DNA from: VRUE01 sp963819755
GTDB taxonomy: Bacteria; Actinomycetota; Thermoleophilia; Solirubrobacterales; 70-9
Direction: 5' to 3'
Assembly (NCBI GenBank): GCA_963819755.1
Contig: CAWFXB010000001.1
Coordinates: 124,001-188,000 of the forward strand
Length of the DNA: 64,000 bases
The position numbers and the translations under genes were made by a program. Shown piece by piece: positions 20,680-29,953 of the stretch; position 1 is the stretch's first letter; each line of letters opens with the position of its first letter. The notes below the pieces were generated by a model. It saw nothing but the letters and a program-made list of their open reading frames with translations. It searched no databases and was not told the DNA's origin.

Positions 20680-21708
20680 ATGCCAGCGAACATAATGAGA
20701 GAGCTGCCGACGATCAACGAGCCGGTTCCGATGCTCGACCTCTCGCCAGAGGAGGTCAAGGAGATGGCGCGCGAGGTGCGCGAGCTGGCGCGCGAGCGCG
20801 ACGCGGTCATCCTCGCCCACAACTACCAGGTGCCCGAGGTGCAGGACGTCGCCGACTACACCGGCGACTCGCTCGGCCTCTCGCGCAAGGCGGCCGAGTC
20901 CGACGCCTCGGTCATCGCCTTCTGCGGCGTCCACTTCATGGCCGAGACCGCCTCGATCCTCTCTCCCGAGAAGACGGTCCTGATCCCCGATCCCGACGCC
21001 GGCTGCTCGCTGGCCGACGCGATCACCGCCGAGGAGCTGCGCGAGTGGAAGCGGCGCCACGGTCCCGACGCCGTCGTCGTCATGTACGTCAACACCTCCG
21101 CCGAGGTCAAGGCGGAGACCGACTACTGCTGCACCTCCTCCAACGCGGTCAAGGTCGTCGAGCACATCCTGCGTGAGCACGGCCCCGACACCGAGATCCT
21201 CTTCGGCCCCGACATGTGGCTGGGCTCCTATGTCGAGCGCGAGACTGGCCGCTCGATGCACGTCTGGCCCGGCGAGTGCCACGTCCACGCCGGCATCCGG
21301 CCCGGCGACATCCGGGAGCAGCGAGCCGCCCACCCCGACGCCGAGTTCCTCGTCCACCCCGAGTGCGGCTGCGTGACCCAGGTGATGGAGTTCGTCGCGG
21401 CCGGCGAAGTCGACGAGGAGGGAGTGCACATGCTCTCCACCGGGCAGATGCTCGACTACGTGCAGAAGCGACCCGATGGCGAGTACATCGTCGCCACCGA
21501 GAACGGCATGCTGCATCCGCTCCAGCAGGCCGCTCCGGGGGCGAGCCTGATCGAGGCGAACCGGATGGCCTACTGCAAGTACATGAAGATGATCACGTTG
21601 CCGAAGCTGCGCGACGCGCTGCGCGAGACGAAGTTCGAGGTCAGCGTTCCGGCCGAGATCGCGGCGCGGGCACGGCTGCCGATCGAGCGCATGGTCGCGA
21701 TCGGATAG
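20680..21708 (+). CDS. nadA: Quinolinate synthase A
   Basis: NadA condenses iminoaspartate with dihydroxyacetone phosphate to quinolinate and carries a [4Fe-4S] cluster. Cysteine motifs seen: FCGVHFMAETA (C82), TDYCCTSSNA (C150/C151) and HPECGC (C229/C231); AHNYQVPEVQDVAD and DPDAGCSLAD are also family marks. The length is 342. TAGACT at 20637-20642 may be the -10, leaving a ~30-nt leader; it overlaps the -10 of the divergent fpg gene. A second in-frame ATG at 20695 is an alternative start. nadB is not in the window. Confidence 0.95.
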   Translation: MPANIMRELPTINEPVPMLDLSPEEVKEMAREVRELARERDAVILAHNYQVPEVQDVADYTGDSLGLSRKAAESDASVIAFCGVHFMAETASILSPEKTVLIPDPDAGCSLADAITAEELREWKRRHGPDAVVVMYVNTSAEVKAETDYCCTSSNAVKVVEHILREHGPDTEILFGPDMWLGSYVERETGRSMHVWPGECHVHAGIRPGDIREQRAAHPDAEFLVHPECGCVTQVMEFVAAGEVDEEGVHMLSTGQMLDYVQKRPDGEYIVATENGMLHPLQQAAPGASLIEANRMAYCKYMKMITLPKLRDALRETKFEVSVPAEIAARARLPIERMVAIG

Positions 21709-21728
21709 CGCCAGATAAAGTCCGGAAC

Positions 21729-23591
21729 ATGGCCCAGGTGACGTCCGCGGACCCCGTAGATCGCGAGCAGCTGCACGAGCTCGCGCAGCAGTTGCGTGTC
21801 GATTCGGTTCGTGCCGCGGCGGCTGCCAACTCGGGCCACCCGACCTCCTCGATGTCTGCCGCCGACCTGATGGCGGTCCTGCTGACCCGCTACCTGCGCT
21901 ACGACTTCGACGCGCCCGAGAACCGGGCAAACGATCACCTCGTCTTCTCGAAGGGCCACGCCTCGCCGCTGCTCTACGGCATGTACAAGCTGGCCGGGGC
22001 GATCGACGACGAGGAGCTGCTCACCTTCCGCGAGTTCGGCTCGCGCCTGCAGGGCCACCCGACGCCTGAAATCCCCTGGGTCGACGTGGCGACCGGGTCG
22101 CTGGGCCAGGGCCTGCCGATCTCGGTCGGGATCGCGCTGGCCGGCAAGCGCCTCGAGTCGGCGGACTTCCGCGTCTGGGTCCTCTGCGGCGATTCCGAGC
22201 TGGCCGAGGGCTCGATGTGGGAGGCCTTCGAGCACGCCGGCGTCGCCGGCCTCGACAACATGATCGCGATCGTCGACGTCAACCGGCTCGGCCAGCGCGG
22301 CCCGACGATGCACGAGTGGGATACCTCCTCTTTGGCGGCCCGCGCGGCGGCTTGCGGCTGGGACGTGCAGGAGATCGACGGGCACGACATCGAGGCGATC
22401 GACGCGGCCTACGCGCAGGCGCTCGCCGCCGGCGTCCCGGCGGTGATCTTCGCCCGCACCAAGAAGGGCTCCGGGGTGGCTGCGGTCGAGGACCAGCCAA
22501 ACCAGCACGGCAAGCCCCTGGCGGACCCCGATGCGGCGGTCGAGGAGCTGGGCGGCATCCGCTCGCTGCGGGTCGAGGTGCACTCGCCCCCGCAGGCACA
22601 GTCGTATGAGATCGCCAAGGCGGCGGTCGAGCGGCCCACCTACGAGGTCGGCGAGAAGGTGGCGACGCGTGGTGCCTACGGCGACGCCCTCGCCTGGATC
22701 GGCTCGATCGACGAGAGGGTCGTCGCGCTCGACGGCGAGGTCGGCAACTCGACCTACGCCGAACGTTTTGCCGCCAAGCACCCGGACCGCTTCTTCGAGA
22801 TGTACATCGCCGAGCAGCAGATGGTCGCCGCCGCGGTCGGCCTGCAGACGCGTGGCTGGAAGCCGTTCGCCTCCTCCTTCGGGGCCTTTCTCAGCCGCGC
22901 CTACGACTTCGTCCGCATGGGAGCGATCTCGGATGCCGACCTGAAGCTCTGCGGCTCTCACGTCGGCGTCTCGATCGGCCCCGACGGCCCCTCGCAGATG
23001 GCACTCGAAGACATCGCCTCGCTGCGTGCCGTCTTCGGCAGCGTCGTGCTCTACCCGAGCGACGCCAACCAGGCGGTGCAGCTGCTCGACGCGATGCGCC
23101 AGCACCGTGGCATCAGCTACATGCGGACGACGCGTGAGGCGACGCCGGTCCTCTACGAGGCGGACGAGACCTTCGAGATCGGCGGCAGCCGCACCGTGCG
23201 CTCCGGCGACTCAGACGAGGTGACGCTGATCGGCGCCGGGATCACCCTGCGCGAATGCCTCGCGGCCGCCGGCGAGCTCGCCGGCAAGGGGATCGCCGCG
23301 CGGGTAATCGATCTCTACTCGGTCAAGCCGGTCGACGCCGACGCCATCCTCGCCGCGGCGAGGGAGACCAAAGCGCTCGTCAGCGTCGAGGACCACTGGC
23401 CCGAGGGCGGCATCGGCGAGACCGTCGCCGGAGTGCTCGCCGAGGCGGTCACCGGCACCCCGCTGGTCCGCCTCGCAGTCAGCAAGCGCCCGGGCAGCGG
23501 CCCCCCCAAGGACCTGCTCGGCGCCGCCGGCATCGATGCCGGCCACATCGTCGCCGCGGCGGAAAAGGCCCTGGCGCCCGCGTCGCACTGA
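21729..23591 (+). CDS. tkt: Transketolase
   Basis: A thiamine-diphosphate enzyme of the pentose phosphate pathway that moves two-carbon units between sugar phosphates. Its 620 residues put it in the shorter, animal/archaeal-like size class rather than the ~665-residue bacterial class. Seen: SGHPTSSMSAADLMAVL (N-terminal), the TPP motif GDSELAEGSMWEA, the pyrimidine domain FFEMYIAEQQMVAAAVGL, and the C-terminal VSVEDHWPEGGIGE. ATG at 21729 follows TAAAGT (21716-21721) by 7 nt, while the frame upstream is a shadow of nadA, so a leaderless transcript is likely. Confidence 0.93.
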   Translation: MAQVTSADPVDREQLHELAQQLRVDSVRAAAAANSGHPTSSMSAADLMAVLLTRYLRYDFDAPENRANDHLVFSKGHASPLLYGMYKLAGAIDDEELLTFREFGSRLQGHPTPEIPWVDVATGSLGQGLPISVGIALAGKRLESADFRVWVLCGDSELAEGSMWEAFEHAGVAGLDNMIAIVDVNRLGQRGPTMHEWDTSSLAARAAACGWDVQEIDGHDIEAIDAAYAQALAAGVPAVIFARTKKGSGVAAVEDQPNQHGKPLADPDAAVEELGGIRSLRVEVHSPPQAQSYEIAKAAVERPTYEVGEKVATRGAYGDALAWIGSIDERVVALDGEVGNSTYAERFAAKHPDRFFEMYIAEQQMVAAAVGLQTRGWKPFASSFGAFLSRAYDFVRMGAISDADLKLCGSHVGVSIGPDGPSQMALEDIASLRAVFGSVVLYPSDANQAVQLLDAMRQHRGISYMRTTREATPVLYEADETFEIGGSRTVRSGDSDEVTLIGAGITLRECLAAAGELAGKGIAARVIDLYSVKPVDADAILAAARETKALVSVEDHWPEGGIGETVAGVLAEAVTGTPLVRLAVSKRPGSGPPKDLLGAAGIDAGHIVAAAEKALAPASH

Positions 23592-23705
23592 GCACCGTCG
23601 GGCCTGTCGCGAACTGGAGGTGTTTGCTTGCAAGAATTCGTACCGCTCTGAAGCCAGCGCGGTGCTAACCCGAAGCTGATAAAACACTGCGGCTGCAGGG
23701 ATCCC

Positions 23706-25274
23706 GTGACCACGCCATTCAAAGACGAAGACTTCCGGCACGCGGTGAGCCAGATAGTGGTTCGGGCTGAGTCCCAGCAGAACCTCGATCAGCTGGCGGA
23801 AACGTTCGTCGATCCCGGACTCACTGACCAGCTGGAGAACGACAACTCCCAGATCGTTTATGGCCGCCGCGGAACCGGCAAGACGCACATTCTCAAGTTC
23901 CTCGAGCAGGGGTTAAGGCAACGGCGCGGCGAAGGGCGCTTGGCGTTGTACCTGGACATGCGGATCCTGGGCAGTGGCTCGGTCAACATGCGCGAAAGCA
24001 GGGAGCTGCACGTACGCACCACCGCGGTCTTGCGGGATATCGTCGAGCGCATCCACACGGAACTGCTCTCCTATGCCACCGAACCCGGCGTAGAGGTTGG
24101 AACCGGAGCCTTTGAGGCGCTCGACAAGCTTGCCAAGTCGATGGGGCGGACCGTCCTGCAGGACGAAGAGCTCTCGACCGAGGACTCCGACACGGATATG
24201 CGCGAGCGGTCCTTGAAAAGCGGGCTGGCGATCTCGACGAAGCCGGAGATCAGGCTTGAGTCCGGCAGAGCGAGTGGCGTCCAACACCAGTCCACCGTAG
24301 CCCGCAGCGGCAGGCCGGAGCAGGCCGTCTACTACCAGGAGGTCGGCAACGCGCTCGACGCGGTGCTCGACGGCTGTCGGGTGACACACCTGACGCTGCT
24401 GCTCGACGAGTGGACCTCCGTGCCGCTCGAGATCCAGCCGCTGCTAGCCGACTATCTGCGGCGCTGCTTTCTCGCGCATCCGCGCATCTGCTTGAAGGTC
24501 GCTTCGATACGACACCGCTCGCAGTTCCACACGAAGATCGAGGGCAACCCGGTCGGCTTCGAGGTGGGGGCAGACGTCGCTGCGACCCTTGAGTTGGACG
24601 AGCACCTTGGTTTCGAGTGCAACCAGGAAAAAAGCCTGCAACTGTTTGCCAAGCTACTGCATAGGCACCTCTCGATAGGAGTTGCGGAGCAGGTGTCATC
24701 CAGTGACTACCTGGCCGCCGAGCACGGGATCTCCGATGCCTCGACCGCGATCGACTGTCTCTTCAGCAACGAACGCGCGTTCAACGAACTGGTTCGCGCG
24801 GGAGAGGGAGTTCCCCGCGACTTCATCAACATCTTCTCCAAGGCGTTCTTTCAGGTCTCGCGCTCTCGATCCAAGATCGGTACCGGCACGATCAGGACGG
24901 CCGCGAGCGAGTGGTTCGGCATCGACAAGCTGGACAACCTCGGCACGGACCAGGAAAGGTTCCTCAACGTGATGACGGGGTTTGCCGTCGGCAAGCACAA
25001 GGTCACCTGCTTCGCGGTGCCAAAGCGCCAGGAACGTCACCGGCTGATCCAAGAGCTGCTCGATCTCCGCCTGCTCCATCTCGTACGGCGCAACTGGATG
25101 CGCGACCACTCCAACCCGGGCAATCGCTGCACCGTCTTCCGTGTCGACTACGGGAGCTACGCGCCGTTGCTGGGGACCGAGCGTGCCCCTTTGGTGTGGT
25201 CGTCGAAATCACGCTCGGTGCCACTACCGAGTGCCGACGAGCTCCTCGAAGAGTTTTCGATGAGCCAGTTATGA
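23706..25274 (+). CDS. Large P-loop ATPase of unknown role, accessory-like
   Basis: The function is not recognised. The 522 residues carry Walker A GRRGTGKTH (53-61) and Walker B LTLLLDEWTS (D234, E235), so it is a P-loop ATPase; the layout (short N-terminus, conserved GRRGTGKT, a region of Ser/Glu-rich sequence, then a long helical C-terminus) recalls the ORC/CDC6-like or STAND-type ATPases often seen in defence or mobile settings. This link is from general resemblance only. A GTG start with AGGGA ~6 nt upstream is used. It stands alone between tkt and ftsE, with longer flanking gaps and less C-biased codon choice than the housekeeping genes, consistent with acquisition by transfer. Confidence 0.6.
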   Translation: MTTPFKDEDFRHAVSQIVVRAESQQNLDQLAETFVDPGLTDQLENDNSQIVYGRRGTGKTHILKFLEQGLRQRRGEGRLALYLDMRILGSGSVNMRESRELHVRTTAVLRDIVERIHTELLSYATEPGVEVGTGAFEALDKLAKSMGRTVLQDEELSTEDSDTDMRERSLKSGLAISTKPEIRLESGRASGVQHQSTVARSGRPEQAVYYQEVGNALDAVLDGCRVTHLTLLLDEWTSVPLEIQPLLADYLRRCFLAHPRICLKVASIRHRSQFHTKIEGNPVGFEVGADVAATLELDEHLGFECNQEKSLQLFAKLLHRHLSIGVAEQVSSSDYLAAEHGISDASTAIDCLFSNERAFNELVRAGEGVPRDFINIFSKAFFQVSRSRSKIGTGTIRTAASEWFGIDKLDNLGTDQERFLNVMTGFAVGKHKVTCFAVPKRQERHRLIQELLDLRLLHLVRRNWMRDHSNPGNRCTVFRVDYGSYAPLLGTERAPLVWSSKSRSVPLPSADELLEEFSMSQL

Positions 25275-25381
25275 GGAGTCGCTAACAATCCGCTAGGCTT
25301 TCGCTAACGGTCCTCTGGGCGGGGTGTTGCGCACGAAACGGCGCGCAGGAGTCACTCTGTTCCTGGAGAAGGACCCCGCGC

Positions 25382-26227
25382 ATGGCCAGAGCTAGAAAGC
25401 GAAAGAAGGGCGGCGAGCCGCCGGTGCCGCGCAACCGCAAGGGCGGTGCGCCGATCATCGAGATGCGCGACGTGACCAAGGTGTACCCCGGCGGCCACAT
25501 GGCGCTGGACCGCGTCTCGCTGGCGATCGACCGCGGCGAGTTCGTCTTTCTCGTCGGCCCGACTGGCTGTGGCAAGTCGACCCTGATCAAGATGCTGATC
25601 CGCGAGCTCGAGGCGACCGACGGCAGCGTCCACATCGCCGGTCGCGACATCGGCGCGATGTCGGAGAAGAAAACGCCGCAGCTGCGGCGCAACATCGGCA
25701 CCGTCTTCCAGGACTTCAAGCTGCTCCCCGACCGCACGGTCTACGACAACGTCGCCTACGCGCTGCAGGTGATCGGCGCCCATCGCGGCGAAATCCGCCG
25801 CCAGGTGCCGGAGATCCTGCGCCTGGTCGGCCTCTCGACCAAGCTGCACAGCTTCCCCGACGAGCTCTCCGGCGGCGAGCAGCAGCGCGTCTCGATCGCC
25901 CGCGCCTTCGTCAACCACCCACCCCTTCTGCTCGCCGACGAGCCCAGCGGCAACCTCGACCCGGTCACCTCGATCGGCGTGATGCAGCTGCTCTACCGGA
26001 TCAACAAGACCGGCACCACCGTCGTCGTCGTCACCCACGACCGCGAGATGGTCGACAACATGCGCCGCCGCGTGATCGAGCTGTATGAGGGTCGCGTCGT
26101 CCGCGACGAGGTCAGCGGTGGCTACACCGAGGAGTCGACGTCCGAGTTCGGCCTGCGCATGCGGGCCGAGATGGGCGTCGGCCCCGAGGGGCAAACCAAC
26201 GGCCACGCCCACGACTCCCTCTTCTAG
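25382..26227 (+). CDS. ftsE: Cell division ATP-binding protein FtsE
   Basis: FtsE is the ATPase of the FtsEX complex, which activates peptidoglycan hydrolases at the septum. Its 281 residues include Walker A GPTGCGKST, the Q-loop VFQDFKLLPDRTVYDNV typical of FtsE, the signature LSGGEQQR, Walker B LLLADEPSGNLD and the switch His. A basic N-terminal extension (ARARKRKKGG) of ~24 residues and a C-terminal tail of ~40 residues exceed the usual length. The ATG has GGAGAAGGA shortly upstream. ftsX follows with no gap. Confidence 0.96.
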   Translation: MARARKRKKGGEPPVPRNRKGGAPIIEMRDVTKVYPGGHMALDRVSLAIDRGEFVFLVGPTGCGKSTLIKMLIRELEATDGSVHIAGRDIGAMSEKKTPQLRRNIGTVFQDFKLLPDRTVYDNVAYALQVIGAHRGEIRRQVPEILRLVGLSTKLHSFPDELSGGEQQRVSIARAFVNHPPLLLADEPSGNLDPVTSIGVMQLLYRINKTGTTVVVVTHDREMVDNMRRRVIELYEGRVVRDEVSGGYTEESTSEFGLRMRAEMGVGPEGQTNGHAHDSLF

Positions 26228-27145
26228 ATGTCAAGACTTCTCTTCTTCACTCAGGAGGCTTTCCGGGCGCTGCGCCGCAACGGTGCGCCGAGCATGGCGG
26301 CGATCGTCACCACGGTCGTCACGGTGATCCTGCTCGGGGTGCTGATCCCGATCTTTCAGACGACGCAGGCCAAGAGCAATCAGGTTCGCGACAGCCTCGA
26401 AACCCGGGTGGCGATCTTCGACGACGCGACCAAGCCCGAAATCGCCAAGCTGGAAGACCAGCTGCTGGCGATCCCGCACGTCGCCTCGGTGAGGCTGATC
26501 ACCAAGTCCGAGGCGTTGGACGAACTTACCGAAGACCTCGGCAAGAAGAAGAGCAGCGAACTGCTGACCCAGCTGCACTCCAACCCGTTGCCGGCGAACT
26601 TCTCGGTCAAGGCCGACGACGCGAGCAACCTCGACTCGGTCGAAGCAGCGATAACGCCGCCGGGGGCGAACGGCAAGCCGCAGCCGATCTCGCCGATCAT
26701 CCAGGATCAATTCAACCGTCAGGAAGACTCGAAGAAGATCGAGCAGGTGACGAGCGCGCTGAAGATCGTCCTCACCGTGATCACGGCGCTGCTGATCATC
26801 GCCTCGTTGATGCTGGTCGGCAACACGATCCGGCTCTCGATCTACACCCGTCGCCGCGAGGTCGAGGTGATGCGCCTCGTCGGGGCCACCCGCTGGTTCA
26901 TCCGCTGGCCCTTCATGATCGAGGGGGTGGTGGTCGGCTTCTTCGGCGGCCTGGTGGCCATACTGATCCTGTGGCTGGGCAAGCTGACGATCGTCGACCC
27001 CCTGAGCAACAGCATCGGCTTCCTCGCCGCGCAGAACGCCACCACGCTCTCCTTCCCGGCGCTGGTCGCAATCCTCTTCGCCGCCGCGGTGCTGGTCTCG
27101 GCGGTCGGCTCCGGGGTCACCCTGCGTCGCTTCCTCAAGGTCTGA
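26228..27145 (+). CDS. ftsX: Cell division permease-like protein FtsX
   Basis: FtsX is the membrane partner of FtsE and carries an extracellular loop that recruits wall hydrolases. The 305 residues have the expected topology: a first membrane segment (about 23-45), an outer domain of ~140 residues (IPHVASVRLITKSEALDEL is a family mark), then three membrane segments, with the cytoplasmic YTRRREVEVMRLVGAT coupling helix. The gene starts immediately after the ftsE stop. The likely partner hydrolase is not identified; the next gene encodes a protease instead. Confidence 0.95.
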   Translation: MSRLLFFTQEAFRALRRNGAPSMAAIVTTVVTVILLGVLIPIFQTTQAKSNQVRDSLETRVAIFDDATKPEIAKLEDQLLAIPHVASVRLITKSEALDELTEDLGKKKSSELLTQLHSNPLPANFSVKADDASNLDSVEAAITPPGANGKPQPISPIIQDQFNRQEDSKKIEQVTSALKIVLTVITALLIIASLMLVGNTIRLSIYTRRREVEVMRLVGATRWFIRWPFMIEGVVVGFFGGLVAILILWLGKLTIVDPLSNSIGFLAAQNATTLSFPALVAILFAAAVLVSAVGSGVTLRRFLKV

Positions 27146-27152
27146 GGTCTGC

Positions 27153-28331
27153 GTGAGAGCCGTGCGGACGCTGGGCCTCGCGGCTGCGTTCCTCGTCGTG
27201 CTCGCCGCCGGGCTCTGGATCGGCGGCCACCCGGCGAAGATGCCGCCATCCCTGCGCGATCTCTTCGTCGACGAATCGGCGGGGCTGACCGCGGAAGCAA
27301 CCGAGCTGATCGAAGACAACTACTACCGCCCGGTCTCGCAGGGCAAGCTGATCGACTCCTCGCTGCAGGGCATGGTGCGGGGATTGCGGCGGCAATACAG
27401 CGACCGCTTCTCCGACTACTTCTCACCGGAAGCGCTGGCCAGCTTCAACGAGGAAATCGCGGGGCGTTTCTCCGGGATCGGGCTCAGCGTGACCGGGGTC
27501 AAAGAGGGCCTGCGGGTCGAACGCGTCTTCAAGGGCTCGCCCGCCGGCGCCGCCGGGATCGCGGTCGGCGACACGGTCGTCTCGGTCGACGGGCGCTCGA
27601 TCGCCGGTCTCGACTCCAATGCCGCCACCGATCTGATCAAAGGCCCCGAAGGGTCGGAGGTAGCGGTCGGGGTGCGTGGTCCAAAAGGCGGCAAGACGCG
27701 ACAGGTGCGCCTTACCCGTGCCCAGATCTCACTGCCGGTCGTGAGCAGCAAACTCGAGACCGTGCACGGGCAGAAGCTCGGCTACGCGCGCCTCGCGACC
27801 TTCAGCGAAGGATCCAGCCTGGCGTTGCGGCGGGCGGTGCGCAAGCTGCAGGGCCAGGGGGCCCAGGGGTTGGTGCTCGACCTGCGCGGCAACGGCGGCG
27901 GCCTGCTGGAGGAGGCGGTGCTGAACGCCGGCATCTTCCTGCCCAAGGGGGAAACGGTGGTCTCGACCAACTCGCGCAGCCAGGGCCACGCCGTCTACAA
28001 GACCAAGGGCGGCAACCTGCCGTCGCTGCCGATCGCCGTCCTGATCGACCGCAATACCGCCTCGGCGGCGGAGATCCTCACCGCGGCGCTGGCCGACGAC
28101 GCCGGCGCGAAGACGGTCGGCACGCGCTCCTACGGCAAGGGCGTCTTCCAGCAGGAGATCGACCTCTCCAACGGCGGCGCGCTGAAGCTGACCGTGGGCG
28201 AATACTTCACGCCGAACGGCACCAACCTCGCCGGCAAGGGCATCCACCCCGACGTGCGAGCCCCCAACTTGCCGGGGACGAGTCGTGACGAGGGGCTCGA
28301 ACGAGCCCTCGGGGTACTGTCGGCGCAGTGA
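27153..28331 (+). CDS. S41-family C-terminal processing peptidase (CtpA-like)
   Basis: A membrane-anchored or secreted serine protease with Ser/Lys dyad. It has 392 residues: an N-terminal hydrophobic segment (about 5-23), a PDZ domain (about 105-190, FSGIGLSVTGVKEGLRV), then the protease domain with LRGNGGGLLEEAV, the Ser nucleophile in RNTASAAEIL and the Lys in GTRSYGKGVFQ. GTG at 27153 is 7 bp after the ftsX stop. It ends in a GTGA overlap with the RNase gene, so ftsEX, this protease, the RNase and smpB look like one operon. Confidence 0.92.
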   Translation: MRAVRTLGLAAAFLVVLAAGLWIGGHPAKMPPSLRDLFVDESAGLTAEATELIEDNYYRPVSQGKLIDSSLQGMVRGLRRQYSDRFSDYFSPEALASFNEEIAGRFSGIGLSVTGVKEGLRVERVFKGSPAGAAGIAVGDTVVSVDGRSIAGLDSNAATDLIKGPEGSEVAVGVRGPKGGKTRQVRLTRAQISLPVVSSKLETVHGQKLGYARLATFSEGSSLALRRAVRKLQGQGAQGLVLDLRGNGGGLLEEAVLNAGIFLPKGETVVSTNSRSQGHAVYKTKGGNLPSLPIAVLIDRNTASAAEILTAALADDAGAKTVGTRSYGKGVFQQEIDLSNGGALKLTVGEYFTPNGTNLAGKGIHPDVRAPNLPGTSRDEGLERALGVLSAQ

Positions 28332-29950
28332 GCAAGGGCTCGGAGGGCAACTGGCGCCAGCACAGGGATCGGCAGCGTGCCCGCGGGCGCGGGCGCAGGC
28401 AGGCCGAGCCGAAGAACGCCCGCGACGCGGTGGAGGCGCTGCTTCGCGAAGAGCTGGGCGGGCGGGGCTTTCGTGCCTCGCTCGAGGCCGAGGCGGCCGA
28501 GGCGGGCGCCGTGGCCGAGTCTCGCAGCGGTCCGCGCCACGACCTGACCGATCTGCCCACCTTCACCGTCGACCCGGCGACGGCGCGCGACTTCGACGAC
28601 GCGGTCTCGGCCCGACGCGAGGGCGAGATGACGCGACTCTGGATTCACATCGCCGACGTCGCCGCCCACGTGCCGCCGGGCTCGCCGCTCGACATCGAGG
28701 CGCTGCGGCGGGCCAACAGCACCTACGCGCCGGGCGCGGTCGGGCCGATGCTGCCGCACGCGCTCAGCGAGGAGGCCTGCAGCCTGGCGCCGGGGGTCGA
28801 ACGGCTGGCGGTGACGACGGAGATCGAGCTCGATGCCGATGGACACCCAGGCAGGGCGGTCTTCTACCGCAGCCGCATCCGTTCCGACGCAAGGCTCGAC
28901 TACGACGAGCTCGACGTCGTCTTCTCGGGCCGGGCGGAAGCGCCAGAGGCGGTTGCCGAGTCGCTCGCGGTCGCCCGCGAAGCCGCTGCGGCGCTGGGCG
29001 AACGCCGCGGGGCCACCAGCCTCGACGTCGAGTCCTTCGAGCCCGAGTTCCGCTTCGACTCGCGCGGGAACGTCGTCGCTGCCCACGGCGTCGCCCAGAC
29101 CGAGTCCCACCGGTTGATCGAGCGGCTGATGATCCTCGCCAACGAGCAGGTGGCGCAGCTCTTGGAGCGCAAGCGGGTGCCGGCGATCTACCGGGTCCAT
29201 GCCCGGCCGGACCCGCCGCGGATAGAAAACCTGATCGCCAAGCTGCACGCGCTCGAGGTGCCGACCCCGCCGCTGCGCGGCACGCCTTCGCCAAGCCAGG
29301 CGGCTGAGCTGGCGGCGGATGCGAGCCGGCTGGTGACCAAGGAGGCGGCACGACGCGGGCACGGTCGCGCCGCGTATACATCGCTCGTGCTGCGCTCCCT
29401 CAAACAGGCCTCCTACAGCGAGCGCAACAGCGGCCATGCCGGGCTCGGCAGCGCTGCCTACTGTCACTTCACCTCGCCGATCCGCCGCTACCCGGATCTG
29501 GTCGTCCACCGCGCCCTGCTGGCGGCGCTGGGGGAGGGTGAGCCGGCACCGAGCGCCGCCGAGGCGCGCGAGGTGGCCGCGCATTGCAGCGAGCGGGAGC
29601 GCGAGTCGATGCGGGTCGAGCGCCGGGCCGACGACATCTGCGCCGCCTTCCTGCTCGAACGCGAGTTGCGCGAGCGCGGCGCGGAGACCGCGTTCGAGGG
29701 CGAGGTCTCGGGCCTGATCCGCGCCGGTGCCTTCGTCGGCTTCCGCGGCGAGCTCGGCGACGTCTACGAGGGCTTCCTACCGGCCCGTCGCTTCGGTGGT
29801 GCCGAGCGCTTCGAGCTGGACCAGAGCGAGACGGCGCTGGTTGGCCAGGAGTCCAAGCGCAAGCTGCGGCTCGGCGATCCGATATCCGTCCAGGTGAGCG
29901 GGGTCGAAGCGGCACGGGGCCGCGCAGACCTGGAGCCGGTGGTGGGCTGA
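28328..29950 (+). CDS. RNase II/RNase R-family exoribonuclease, short form
   Basis: A 3'-5' exoribonuclease. The RNB catalytic domain is clear: DPATARDFDDAV (D88, D90, D91 bind Mg2+), HIADVAAHV, and FTSPIRRYPDLVVHR; a C-terminal S1-like region (GLIRAGAFVGFRGELGDVYEGFLP) follows. At 540 residues it lacks the two cold-shock domains and most of the basic tail found in ~750-residue RNase R. The N-terminal ~35 residues are very basic. Its place next to smpB fits the usual rnr-smpB trans-translation pairing. The GTG start overlaps the previous stop. Confidence 0.9.
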   Translation: MSKGSEGNWRQHRDRQRARGRGRRQAEPKNARDAVEALLREELGGRGFRASLEAEAAEAGAVAESRSGPRHDLTDLPTFTVDPATARDFDDAVSARREGEMTRLWIHIADVAAHVPPGSPLDIEALRRANSTYAPGAVGPMLPHALSEEACSLAPGVERLAVTTEIELDADGHPGRAVFYRSRIRSDARLDYDELDVVFSGRAEAPEAVAESLAVAREAAAALGERRGATSLDVESFEPEFRFDSRGNVVAAHGVAQTESHRLIERLMILANEQVAQLLERKRVPAIYRVHARPDPPRIENLIAKLHALEVPTPPLRGTPSPSQAAELAADASRLVTKEAARRGHGRAAYTSLVLRSLKQASYSERNSGHAGLGSAAYCHFTSPIRRYPDLVVHRALLAALGEGEPAPSAAEAREVAAHCSERERESMRVERRADDICAAFLLERELRERGAETAFEGEVSGLIRAGAFVGFRGELGDVYEGFLPARRFGGAERFELDQSETALVGQESKRKLRLGDPISVQVSGVEAARGRADLEPVVG

Positions 29951-29953
29951 GCC

